Positions 52,980 to 61,207 of a stretch of DNA of 64,000 nucleotides are shown here, in pieces. The translations under genes and the position numbers were made by a program. Below the pieces are notes generated by a model. The model did no database searches. It was not told where the DNA came from and worked only from the letters and a program-made list of their open reading frames with translations. The stretch comes from Streptomyces sp. NBC_01571 (GTDB lineage Bacteria > Actinomycetota > Actinomycetes > Streptomycetales > Streptomycetaceae). Location of the stretch: positions 8,184,001 to 8,248,000 of the forward strand of contig NZ_JAPEPZ010000001.1 in the NCBI RefSeq assembly GCF_026339875.1. Direction: 5' to 3'. Each line of letters begins with the position of its first letter. The first letter of the stretch is position 1.

Positions 52980-55469
52980 GTGCACCCGAACGACCGGAAC
53001 AAGAGCCGCACAAGCCACTTAAGACGTCCGAGGCTCCGCGGAGCACTCGCCCTGGTGAGCGGCGCGCTGCTGGCAGCCGCGTCCCTCACGCTCACCGCCC
53101 CCGCGGCCGGCGCAGCCGTCGCCGGTCCGGGTGAGGCTGCCGCCGATGACTTCCAGCAGGTCACCCTCGCCAAGGGCGAACCGGAGGTCGGCGAGCCCAT
53201 GTCGCTCGCCGTGCTTCCCGACCGCTCGGTCCTGCACACCTCGCGCGACGGAGAGCTCCGCCTCACCGACGCCGCGGGCAACACCAGGCTCGCGGGCAGA
53301 CTCGACGTCTACACCCACGACGAGGAAGGCCTCCAGGGTGTCGGCGTCGACCCCGGCTTCGCGACCAACCGGTTCGTCTACCTCTACTACGCACCGCCGT
53401 TGAACACCCCGGCGGGCGACGCGCCCGAGACCGGGACGGCCGCCGACTTCGCCCCCTTCGACGGGGTCAACCGGCTCTCCCGCTTCGTCCTGAAGACCGA
53501 CGGCACGCTCGACAACGCGAGCGAGAAGCAGATCCTCGACGTCAAGACGTCCCGGGGCATCTGCTGCCACGTCGGCGGCGACATCGACTTCGACGCGGCG
53601 GGGAACCTCTACCTCTCCACCGGCGACGACTCCAACCCCTTCCAGTCGGACGGCTTCACGCCCATCGACGAGCGCTCCGACCGCAACCCGGCGTTCGACG
53701 CGCAGCGTTCGGCCGGCAACACCAACGACCTGCGCGGCAAGATCCTGCGCATCAAGGTGAACGGCGACGGCTCGTACTCCATCCCCGACGGCAACCTCTT
53801 CGCGCCCGGTACGGACAAGGCACGCCCCGAGATCTACGCGATGGGCTTCCGCAACCCGTTCCGCTTCAGCGTCGACAAGCAGACCGGCATCGTCTACGTC
53901 GGTGACTACGGCCCGGACGCGGGCACGGCCGACCCGGCGCGGGGCCCCGGCGGCCAGGTCGAGTTCGCCCGTGTCACCGCCGCCGGCAACTTCGGCTGGC
54001 CGTACTGCACCGGCAGGAACGACGCCTATGTGGACTACGACTTCGCGACCGGAACCTCCGGCGCGGCCTTCGACTGCGCCGCCCCGAAGAACACCTCCCC
54101 CCACAACACCGGCCTCACCGACCTGCCCCCGGCCCAGCCCGCCTGGATCCCCTACGACGGCGCGTCCGTCCCCGAGTTCGGCGACGGCTCCGAGTCCCCG
54201 ATGGGCGGCCCGGTCTACCACTACGACGCCGCGCTCGACTCGCCGGTGAAGTTCCCGCAGGCCTACGACGGGAACTTCTTCGCCGGGGAGTTCGGCCGCC
54301 GCTGGATCAAGCGGATCGACTCCGACACCGACGGCACCGTGCGGTCCGTCAACTCCGTTCCGTGGACGGGCACCCAGGTGATGGACATGGCCTTCGGTCC
54401 GGACGGCGCGCTCTACGTCCTCGACTACGGCACCGCCTGGTTCGGCGGCGACGAGAACTCCGGCCTCTACCGCATCGAGAACGCCACCGACGGACACTCA
54501 CCCGTCGCCCAGGCCGCGGCGGACCGTACCTCGGGACAGGCGCCGCTCAAGGTCGCCTTCTCCTCCGCCGGTTCGACCGACGCGGACGGCGACGCCCTCA
54601 CCTACAGCTGGGACTTCGGTGACGGCGGCACATCTACGGCAGCCGACCCGTCGCACCAGTACAAGAGGAACGGCACCTACACGGCGACGGTGACCGCCAG
54701 GGACAGCACCGGGCGCACGGGCGGCGCGAGCGTACAGATCGTGGTCGGCAACACCGCGCCCAAGGTGACCGTGGAACTGCCGGGTGACGGGCAGCTGTTC
54801 GGCTTCGGCGACGCCGTGCCGTTCAAGGTGAGGGTCACCGACCCGGAGGACGGCCGCGCGATCGACTGCGCCAAGGTGAAGGTGACCTTCGTCCTCGGCC
54901 ACGACAGCCACGGCCATCCCCTCACCTCGGCGAACGGCTGCTCCGGCACCCTGCAGACCAGTGCCGACGGCGGCCACGACGAGGACGCCAACATCTTCGG
55001 GGTCCTCGACGCCGAGTACACCGACGGGGGAGGCGGCGGGCAGGCCGCGCTGACCACCCACGACCGCAATGTGCTCCAGCCCAGGCACCGCCAGGCCGAG
55101 CACCACGGCGACGCCTCCGGCATCACCGTCCAGTCGAAGGCCACCGCGCACGGCGGGAAGACCGTCGGCGACATCGACAACGGCGACTGGATCTCCTTCA
55201 CGCCGTACGTCCTGGGCGACGCCGAGAAGATCACGGCGCGTGTCTCGTCGGCCGGCGCGGGCGGCACCCTCGAGGTCCGCGCGGGTTCCCCGACCGGCCG
55301 CGTGCTGGGCAGGGCGACGGTCCCGGTCACCGGCGGCTGGGACACCTTCCAGGACGTCAGCGCGGACATCTCACGCGCTCCGCGCGGCACCACCACGCTC
55401 TACCTCGTCTTCAAGGGAGGCGCCGGCGCGCTCTACGACGTGGACGACTTCACCTTCACCACGGGCTGA
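52980..55469 (+). CDS. Secreted PQQ-type sugar dehydrogenase with PKD and CBM6-like modules
   Basis: This 829-residue exported protein has a signal peptide (1-45) and a glucose/sorbosone dehydrogenase beta-propeller at about 55-500 (LAVLPDRSVLHTSRDGEL, HDEEGLQGVGVDPGF, STGDDSNPFQSDG, AMGFRNPFRFSVDKQTG, YVGDYGPDAG). A PKD domain is at about 505-590 (YSWDFGDGGTS), a linker domain with cysteines follows, and a C-terminal CBM6-like module from about 695 has DIDNGDWISFTPY and GGAGALYDVDDFTF. GTG 52980 follows tggagg. It probably oxidises sugars at the cell surface or on polysaccharide. It lies directly after the sugar import/isomerase genes. Confidence 0.9.
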   Translation: MHPNDRNKSRTSHLRRPRLRGALALVSGALLAAASLTLTAPAAGAAVAGPGEAAADDFQQVTLAKGEPEVGEPMSLAVLPDRSVLHTSRDGELRLTDAAGNTRLAGRLDVYTHDEEGLQGVGVDPGFATNRFVYLYYAPPLNTPAGDAPETGTAADFAPFDGVNRLSRFVLKTDGTLDNASEKQILDVKTSRGICCHVGGDIDFDAAGNLYLSTGDDSNPFQSDGFTPIDERSDRNPAFDAQRSAGNTNDLRGKILRIKVNGDGSYSIPDGNLFAPGTDKARPEIYAMGFRNPFRFSVDKQTGIVYVGDYGPDAGTADPARGPGGQVEFARVTAAGNFGWPYCTGRNDAYVDYDFATGTSGAAFDCAAPKNTSPHNTGLTDLPPAQPAWIPYDGASVPEFGDGSESPMGGPVYHYDAALDSPVKFPQAYDGNFFAGEFGRRWIKRIDSDTDGTVRSVNSVPWTGTQVMDMAFGPDGALYVLDYGTAWFGGDENSGLYRIENATDGHSPVAQAAADRTSGQAPLKVAFSSAGSTDADGDALTYSWDFGDGGTSTAADPSHQYKRNGTYTATVTARDSTGRTGGASVQIVVGNTAPKVTVELPGDGQLFGFGDAVPFKVRVTDPEDGRAIDCAKVKVTFVLGHDSHGHPLTSANGCSGTLQTSADGGHDEDANIFGVLDAEYTDGGGGGQAALTTHDRNVLQPRHRQAEHHGDASGITVQSKATAHGGKTVGDIDNGDWISFTPYVLGDAEKITARVSSAGAGGTLEVRAGSPTGRVLGRATVPVTGGWDTFQDVSADISRAPRGTTTLYLVFKGGAGALYDVDDFTFTTG

Positions 55470-55486
55470 CAGGAGGAGCGACGGTC

Positions 55487-55948
55487 ATGCGCACATCGGC
55501 ACGGATAGCGACCACGGGTGCCGCTGCCGCCCGGCTCCTCGGGTGCGTGTCGGGACCGGCCGCGTCGAAGGGCGCGGCCGGCCCCGGCGGGCGCCGGGTG
55601 CTGGTCTTCTCGAAGACGGCGGGCTTCCGTCACGACGCCGTACCCCAAGGGATCGCGGCCGTGCGGGAGCTGGGGGCGGAGAACGGCTTCACGGCCCACG
55701 CCACCGAGGACGCGGGCGCCTTCACCGCACGCAACCTCGCGCGGTACGACGCCGTGGTGTTCCTCTCCACCACCGGTGCCGGTGCCCGGATCAACGATTT
55801 CACCCATACCGATCCGGGCCGGAGCCTGCGCGACGGGCACATCGGCGTCCAGAACCACGGAGCCGACGACCAAGTGTCGTTCCGTGACGTCCGGATCAGG
55901 GAACTGCCCGCGAAGCCCGTGGCACACACGGTGTCTCCGGGCGACTGA
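55487..55948 (+). pseudogene. ThuA/DUF1080 protein remnant with large internal deletion
   Basis: This 153-codon open frame starts with a signal-like N-terminus (possible lipobox RLLGC) and a ThuA beginning: RRVLVFSKTAGFRHDAVPQG, GFTAHATEDAGAF, YDAVVFLSTTG. At residue 96 it switches abruptly to INDFTHTDPGRSLRDGHIGV, QNHGADDQVSFRDVRIREL, the end of a DUF1080 (3-keto-disaccharide hydrolase-like) domain. In related genes these parts are separated by the rest of ThuA and most of DUF1080. The frame is intact, so a short protein may be made, but neither domain is complete. It follows the PQQ dehydrogenase by 17 bp. Confidence 0.7.
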
Positions 55949-55952
55949 GCGG

Positions 55953-55986
55953 CGGCGGGCGGGGGACGCCGGACCCCCGCCCGCCG
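55953..55986. terminator. 13-bp GC hairpin after the ThuA remnant
   Basis: CGGCGGGCGGGGG (55953-55965) pairs exactly with CCCCCGCCCGCCG (55974-55986) around an 8-base loop, 5 bp after the stop. It marks the end of the sugar locus before the ebo-type operon. The rest of the gap to 56132 shows no gene. Confidence 0.7.
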
Positions 55987-56132
55987 TCTTGTCCGCACCG
56001 CACCCGTCTCCGGCGGCACCACCCCCGCACCACCCCCTCACCCAGCTCCGCCCTGACTTCCCTGACGTCCCCTGACCTCATTCCTCTCCTCCGTCTCTCC
56101 TCTGTGGCGGACGTACGACCAGGAGGCTGCCC

Positions 56133-57356
56133 ATGTCCGCGTCCTCTTCCGAACCCCGGGTGGGTGTGTGGCTGATCGGAGCGCGCGGTTCCGTCGCCAC
56201 CACCGTCGTCGCGGGCTGCGCGGCCGTCACCGCCGGCCTGCACCCTCCGACCGGCATGGTCACCGAGACACCACTCTTCGCCGGGTGCGGCCTGCCTCCG
56301 CTCTCCTCCCTCGTCTTCGGCGGCCACGACACCGTGGACTGCCCGCTGCCCAAACGCGCGGAGGCCCTCGCCTCGGGCGGTGTCCTCCCGACCGGGCTGC
56401 CGGCGGCGGTCGCGGCCGAACTGGAGGCCGCCGACCGGGAGATCCGGCCGGGCGGCCCGGTCCCCGGCGGCACCCAGGACACCGCGGACCTGGTGGACGG
56501 CTTCGCCGCCGACCTGCGGGACTTCTTACGGCGACGGGGGCTGACCCGGGCGGTCGTGGTGAACGTGGCCTCCACCGAGCCCGCACCCACCGGCACCGCG
56601 CTGCCCCCGAGCTCGCTGTACGCGGCGGCGGCGCTCAAGGCCGGATGCCCGTACGTGAACTTCACCCCGTCGACCGGCCTGCACCACCCCGCGCTGGCCT
56701 CGGCGGCGCGGACCGGCGGCGTGCCGTACGCAGGCCGGGACGGAAAGACGGGCCAGACCCTGCTGCGGTCGGTGCTGGGCCCGATGTTCGCGCAGCGTGC
56801 GCTGGAGGTCCGCGCCTGGTCGGGCACCAACCTGCTCGGCGGCGGTGACGGAGCCTCCCTCGCCGATCCCGCCGCCGCGGCCGCCAAGAACGCCGGCAAG
56901 GAGCGGGTGCTCGCCGACACGCTGGGCACGGCCCCGCAGGGCGAGGTGCACATCGACGACGTACCGGCGCTCGGCGACTGGAAGACCGCCTGGGACCACA
57001 TCGCCTTCGACGGCTTCCTCGGCACCCGGATGATCCTCCAGACCACCTGGCAGGGGTGCGACTCCGCACTGGCGGCGCCCCTCGTCCTCGACCTCGCACG
57101 CCTGGTGTCCCGCGCCCACGAGGTGGGCCTGTCGGGGCCGCTCGACGGCCTGGGCTTCTACTTCAAGGACCCCCTGGGGGAGGGGCCGGCGGCGCTCGGC
57201 GAGCAGTACGCCGCGCTGGCGCGGTTCGCGATCCGGCTGCGGACACCGCGCCCGGGACGCCGGGAGCCGCACCCCGAACACCGCGCGCAGCAGCCGGGAC
57301 GACGGAACCCGCAGCCCGAGCGGCGGCCGTCGCACGCGCCCCGGGAGGAGCGGTGA
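56133..57356 (+). CDS. Inositol-3-phosphate synthase family protein
   Basis: This 407-residue myo-inositol-phosphate-synthase-type enzyme would convert glucose 6-phosphate to inositol 3-phosphate by NAD-dependent oxidation, aldol cyclisation and reduction. Visible features are VGVWLIGARGSVATTVVAGC, VVVNVASTEP, PYVNFTPSTGLHHPAL, GRDGKTGQTLLRSVL and WSGTNLLGGGDG with the catalytic-region lysines. The C-terminal 40 residues are Arg/Pro/Glu-rich repeats outside the family. Codon 132 (56526-56528) is TTA, so translation should depend on the bldA tRNA. It heads the ebo-type operon. Its stop overlaps the GTG of the prenyltransferase. Confidence 0.88.
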   Translation: MSASSSEPRVGVWLIGARGSVATTVVAGCAAVTAGLHPPTGMVTETPLFAGCGLPPLSSLVFGGHDTVDCPLPKRAEALASGGVLPTGLPAAVAAELEAADREIRPGGPVPGGTQDTADLVDGFAADLRDFLRRRGLTRAVVVNVASTEPAPTGTALPPSSLYAAAALKAGCPYVNFTPSTGLHHPALASAARTGGVPYAGRDGKTGQTLLRSVLGPMFAQRALEVRAWSGTNLLGGGDGASLADPAAAAAKNAGKERVLADTLGTAPQGEVHIDDVPALGDWKTAWDHIAFDGFLGTRMILQTTWQGCDSALAAPLVLDLARLVSRAHEVGLSGPLDGLGFYFKDPLGEGPAALGEQYAALARFAIRLRTPRPGRREPHPEHRAQQPGRRNPQPERRPSHAPREER

Positions 57357-58285
57357 CGAACCCTCGCCCGGACGCGGGAGCGACCGGTCCCGTGCCGCCC
57401 GCTGCCGGTCCGCATCTGCTCGCCTGGGCCGAACTGCTGCGGCTGCCCGCCCTGTTCACCGTCCCCGGCGACGCCCTCGCGGGAGCCGCTGCCGTCGGCG
57501 GCCGCCCCGGACCGCGCACGCTGCTCGCCGTCGGCTCCTCGCTGTGCCTGTACGAGGCGGGCATGGCCCTCAACGACTGGGCCGACCGGGCCGAGGACGC
57601 CGTCGACCGCCCGCACCGCCCGCTGCCGTCCGGCCGTGTCCGGCCGACCGCGGCCCTCGCGGCGGCGGGCGCCCTGACAGCGGCCGGCCTGGCCCTCGCC
57701 GCCCGCGCCGGCCGAGGCACCCTCGCCGTCGCGTCACCCCTCGCGGCCACCGTGTGGGCGTACGACCTCGTGCTCAGGCGAACTCCCGCGGGGCCGGCGG
57801 CGATGGCGGCCGCCCGGGGCCTGGACCTGCTCCTCGGTGCGGCGGCGTCGGGCGGCAGCATCCGCCCCGCCCTGCCCTCCGCCGCCGCCCTGGCCGGCCA
57901 CACCCTCGCGGTGACCGTGGTCTCCCGCGGTGAGACCCGGGGCGGCTCACCGGTCGCACCGCTGGCCGCGCTCGCCGCGACGGGGGCTCTGACCTGGGCA
58001 TTGACGCGCGGACCGGCCTCCGCCCGCGCTCCGCGGGACGCCGCGCACGTCCTGTGCGGGGTTCTCACGGCCGCCTACGCCGCTACCTCCGCCCGCCCCC
58101 TCCTGCACGCCGCTCTCAACCCCTCGCCCCCACTCACCCAGCGAGCAGTCGGCGGCGGCATCCGCGCGATGATCCCGCTCCAGGCCGCCCTCGCGGCCCG
58201 CTCGGGCGCCCTCACCTCCGCACTCCTCACCGCCGCACTGGCTCCCGCGGCCCGCAGGTTCGCGAAGAAGGTGAGCGTCACATGA
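57353..58285 (+). CDS. UbiA-like prenyltransferase (SCO3242/EboC type)
   Basis: This 310-residue membrane prenyltransferase has eight to nine hydrophobic segments. The first Asp-rich motif is NDWADRAEDAVDRPHRPLPSG, followed by ATVWAYDLVLRR; the second Asp-rich motif appears weak (RGLDLLLGAAASGG). It would attach a prenyl chain to a polar acceptor at the membrane. GTG 57353 overlaps the previous stop, and its own stop overlaps the next ATG. In ebo clusters the equivalent gene, eboC, is needed for metabolite transfer to the periplasm in cyanobacteria. The acceptor is unknown. Confidence 0.82.
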   Translation: MTNPRPDAGATGPVPPAAGPHLLAWAELLRLPALFTVPGDALAGAAAVGGRPGPRTLLAVGSSLCLYEAGMALNDWADRAEDAVDRPHRPLPSGRVRPTAALAAAGALTAAGLALAARAGRGTLAVASPLAATVWAYDLVLRRTPAGPAAMAAARGLDLLLGAAASGGSIRPALPSAAALAGHTLAVTVVSRGETRGGSPVAPLAALAATGALTWALTRGPASARAPRDAAHVLCGVLTAAYAATSARPLLHAALNPSPPLTQRAVGGGIRAMIPLQAALAARSGALTSALLTAALAPAARRFAKKVSVT

Positions 58286-59631
58286 GCCCCACGCCGCGCT
58301 CTGCGGCCGCCGCACCGCGTTCCACGACTCCGGTGCCGCGTTCCACGGCTCCGGTGCCGGGCTCCGCGGTTCCCGTGTCGGGTTCCGCGGCTCCGGCGCC
58401 GCGTTCTACGGTCGCCGTGTCGGGGTCCGCGGCTCCCGCGCTGCGTTCCGCGGTTCCCGTGTCGGGTTCCGCGGCTCGGGCGCCGCGTTCCACGGTCGCC
58501 GTGTCGGGGTCTGCGGCTCCCGCGCTGCGTTCCGCGGTTCCCGTGCCGCGTTCCGCGGTTCCCGTGCCGCGTTCCGCGGTTCCCGTGTCGGGGTCTGCGG
58601 CTCCGGCGCCGCGTTCCACGGTCGCCGTGTCGGGGTCCGCGGCTCCCGCGCCGCGTTCCACGGCTCGCGTGCCGAGGTCCGCGCCCCCCGCCCCGCGCTC
58701 CGCGCCCCCCGCACCGCACCCTGCGACCTCCGCGCCCGACCCCGCACCCCCACCCCCCAACCCCCTGCGCTTCGGCTACGGCACCAACGGGCTGGCCGAC
58801 CTCCGCCTCGACGACGCTCTCGCCCTCCTCGCGGACCTCGGCTACGACGGCGTCGGTCTGACCCTCGACCACATGCACCTCGACCCGATGGCCCCGGACC
58901 TCGCCGCCCGGACCCGGAGGGTGGCCCGCAGACTGGACGCCCTCGGTCTGGGCGTCACCGTGGAGACCGGCGCCCGCTACGTCCTCGACCCGCGCCGCAA
59001 ACACGGACCATCGCTTCTCGACCCGGACCCGGCGGACCGGGCGCGCCGCGCCGGCCTGCTGCACCGCGCCGTGCGCACCGCCGCCGACCTCGGCGCGCAC
59101 GCCGTGCACTGTTTCAGCGGCGTGCCCCCGGCCGGCACCGACGAGGACACCGCCTGGAAGCGGCTCGCCGAGGCGCTGGCCCCGGTGCTGGACGCGGCCA
59201 CCCGCGCCGGTGTCCCGCTCGCCGTCGAACCCGAACCGGGCCATCTGCTCGCCACCCTCGACGACTTCCACCGCCTGCGCCGCATCCTCGGCGACCCGCC
59301 CGCCCTCGGCCTCACCCTCGACATCGGCCACTGCCAGTGCCTGGAACCCCTCCCGCCCGCCGACTGCGTACGTGCCGCCGCCCCCTGGCTGCGGCACGTC
59401 CAGATCGAGGACATGCGCCGCGGCGTCCACGAACACCTCCCGTTCGGGGACGGGGAGATCGACTTCCCGCCCGTGCTCGAAGCCCTGGCCGCCACCGGCT
59501 ACCAGGCCCTGACCGTCGTCGAACTGCCCCGCCACTCCCACGCGGGCCCCCACTTCGCCGAGGAGTCCCTCCCGTTCCTCCACCGCGCGGCCCGGGCGAT
59601 CCCCGACAGCGCCGAAGGGAGCACTTCGTGA
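58282..59631 (+). CDS. Sugar phosphate isomerase/epimerase with a 20-copy N-terminal repeat
   Basis: This 449-residue protein has residues 6-145 as twenty tandem seven-residue units (RSAVPVP, GSAAPAP, RSTVAVS and variants), Pro/Ala/Val/Ser-rich and probably extended. The TIM-barrel domain follows from about 155, with LADLGYDGVGLTLDHMHL, GVTVETGARYVLDPRRK, AHAVHCFSGVPP, LAVEPEPGHLLATL (metal Glu), LTLDIGHCQCLE (Asp, His), VQIEDMRRGVHEHLPFGDGE and VVELPRHSH. The metal site looks complete. ATG 58282 overlaps the previous stop; an internal start after the repeat is not excluded. It probably acts on an inositol- or sugar-derived intermediate of this operon. Confidence 0.85.
   Translation: MSPTPRSAAAAPRSTTPVPRSTAPVPGSAVPVSGSAAPAPRSTVAVSGSAAPALRSAVPVSGSAARAPRSTVAVSGSAAPALRSAVPVPRSAVPVPRSAVPVSGSAAPAPRSTVAVSGSAAPAPRSTARVPRSAPPAPRSAPPAPHPATSAPDPAPPPPNPLRFGYGTNGLADLRLDDALALLADLGYDGVGLTLDHMHLDPMAPDLAARTRRVARRLDALGLGVTVETGARYVLDPRRKHGPSLLDPDPADRARRAGLLHRAVRTAADLGAHAVHCFSGVPPAGTDEDTAWKRLAEALAPVLDAATRAGVPLAVEPEPGHLLATLDDFHRLRRILGDPPALGLTLDIGHCQCLEPLPPADCVRAAAPWLRHVQIEDMRRGVHEHLPFGDGEIDFPPVLEALAATGYQALTVVELPRHSHAGPHFAEESLPFLHRAARAIPDSAEGSTS
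58297..58716 (+). repeat. Coding minisatellite, 20 x 21 bp
   Basis: Twenty tandem 21-bp units, variants of (C/G)GTTCCGCGGTTCCCGTGTC, lie in frame in the isomerase gene. Higher-order pairs (unit RSTVAVS followed by GSAAPA(L/P)) recur four times, so the array grew by duplication of multi-unit blocks. The opposite strand is also open throughout. Confidence 0.9.
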
Positions 59632-60356
59632 ACCACCACCCGCGCGCACCCCACGGCGCCGGCACCCCACCCACCGCCGCTCCACCCACCACGGCCGCAC
59701 CCACCACTGCCACGCCCGCCCTCGCCTCCGTGCGGGCCCGGCTCGACTCCCGCCTCGACGCCCCCGCCCGAGCGTGGCTCGACCGAGCTCTCACCGAAGC
59801 CGCCGACCACCCCGGGACCCACGGGCCGATCTCCGTCTGGGAGCTGCGGATCGCGGAGGCCGGCCGGCGCTGCGGCCACGAGAACGCCGACGGCGTCCGC
59901 GTCCTCCTCCTGCACGCCGCCCGCGCCGATCCCCAGGCGCTCTCCCGTGTCTACCGCCAGGGCACCGCCGCCGAACGCAGGGCCGTCCTGCACGCCCTGC
60001 CCCACCTCGTGCCCGGCCCCGACGCCCTGCCCCTCGTCGAGGACGCCCTGCGCACCAACGACACCCGCCTCGTCGCCGCCGCCCTCGGCCCGTACGCGGC
60101 CCGCCACCTGGACGCCCACAACTGGCGGCACGCCGTCCTCAAGTGCCTGTTCACCGGCGTCCCCGTCGACGCCGTGGCCGGGCTGGCCGAGCGCGCCCGC
60201 GCGGACGCCGAACTCGCCCGGATGCTCGGCGACCACGCCGAGGAACGCACCGCCGCGGGCCGTCCCGTCCCCGAGGACCTCCGGCGCGTACTGGCCCTGA
60301 CCGAGCCCGCCGCCACCCCCACCGGCATCCCCGGCCGATCCGGCAAGGAGTCCTGA
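59628..60356 (+). CDS. eboA: EboA-like protein
   Basis: This 242-residue soluble all-helical protein, with HEAT-like character, resembles EboA. Features are RAWLDRALTEAADHPGTHGP, RIAEAGRRCGHENADGVRVL, RVYRQGTAAERRAVLHALP, VEDALRTNDTRLVAAALGPY and NWRHAVLKCLFTGVPVDAV, the last being the most characteristic. The first 35 residues are Pro/Thr/Ala-rich. GTG 59628 overlaps the isomerase stop and follows gaaggga. EboA is required with EboB, C, E and F for export of the scytonemin precursor in Nostoc. Its biochemical role is not known. Confidence 0.78.
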   Translation: MNHHPRAPHGAGTPPTAAPPTTAAPTTATPALASVRARLDSRLDAPARAWLDRALTEAADHPGTHGPISVWELRIAEAGRRCGHENADGVRVLLLHAARADPQALSRVYRQGTAAERRAVLHALPHLVPGPDALPLVEDALRTNDTRLVAAALGPYAARHLDAHNWRHAVLKCLFTGVPVDAVAGLAERARADAELARMLGDHAEERTAAGRPVPEDLRRVLALTEPAATPTGIPGRSGKES

Positions 60357-61204
60357 TGCGCATCTTCGACCCCCACATCCACATGACGTCGCGGACCACC
60401 GACGACTACGAGGCCATGCACGCCGCGGGCGTCCGCGCCGTCGTCGAGCCCGCCTTCTGGCTCGGCCAGCCCCGCACCTCGGCCGCCTCCTTCCTCGACT
60501 ACTTCGACTCCCTGCTCGGCTGGGAACCCTTCCGCGCCGCCCAGTACGGCATCGCCCACCACTGCACACTCGCCCTCAACCCCAAGGAGGCCAACGACCC
60601 CCGCTGCGTCCCCGTCCTGGACGAACTGCCCCGGTATCTCGTCAAGGACCAGGTGGTGGCCGTGGGCGAGATCGGCTACGACTCCATGACCCCCGCCGAG
60701 GACAGCGCCCTGTCCGCCCAGCTCCAGCTCGCCGCCGACCACGGTCTGCCCGCGCTGGTGCACACCCCGCACCGCGACAAGCTCACCGGCCTGCGCCGCA
60801 CCCTCGACGCCGTCCGGGAGTCCGCACTGCCCCCGGACCGTGTCCTGGTCGACCACCTCAACGAGACGACCGTCAAGGAGGCCAAGGACAGCGGCTGCTG
60901 GCTGGGTTTCTCCGTCTATCCCGACACCAAGATGGACGAGGAGCGCATGGTCGCGATCCTCCGCGCCCACGGCCCGGAGAAGGTTCTCGTCAACTCGGCC
61001 GCGGACTGGGGGAGGAGCGACCCCCTCAAGACCCGCCGGGTCGGCGACGCCCTGCTGGCCGCGGGGTTCACCGACGACGACGTCGACCGGGTGCTGTGGC
61101 GCAACCCCGTCGCCTTCTACGGACTCAGCGGACGTCTCTGCCTCGACCTGACCGGCACCGACGCGACCCACGAGGGCAACTCCGTCCTGCGCGGCGGGGA
61201 GTGA
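60356..61204 (+). CDS. TatD-family metal-dependent hydrolase (EboB-like)
   Basis: This 282-residue TIM-barrel hydrolase has the metal motif RIFDPHIHMTSRT (His-x-His at 7 and 9), Glu in VVAVGEIGYDSM, His in ALVHTPHRDKL, a further His in VLVDHLNETT, and Asp in VNSAADWGRSDPLK. All expected ligands are therefore present. The ATG shares one base with the eboA stop (TGATG). It is the EboB counterpart by position and size. The substrate is unknown; a phosphoester or amide of the trafficked metabolite is possible. Confidence 0.85.
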   Translation: MRIFDPHIHMTSRTTDDYEAMHAAGVRAVVEPAFWLGQPRTSAASFLDYFDSLLGWEPFRAAQYGIAHHCTLALNPKEANDPRCVPVLDELPRYLVKDQVVAVGEIGYDSMTPAEDSALSAQLQLAADHGLPALVHTPHRDKLTGLRRTLDAVRESALPPDRVLVDHLNETTVKEAKDSGCWLGFSVYPDTKMDEERMVAILRAHGPEKVLVNSAADWGRSDPLKTRRVGDALLAAGFTDDDVDRVLWRNPVAFYGLSGRLCLDLTGTDATHEGNSVLRGGE

Positions 61205-61207
61205 GCG

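Noticed and set aside
53019..54497. 492-codon minus-strand frame opposite the PQQ dehydrogenase
   Set aside because: The plus strand has a signal peptide and complete beta-propeller motifs; the antisense product has none.
58297..58716. CRISPR-like array of short repeats
   Set aside because: Units are directly adjacent with no unique spacers, lie inside a coding frame, and no cas genes are present.
58075..59700. 541-codon minus-strand frame rich in RGTRRGSRGPRHG repeats
   Set aside because: It is the complement of the coding minisatellite and TIM barrel. A 21-bp repeat keeps every frame open or closed together, so openness here is not evidence of coding.
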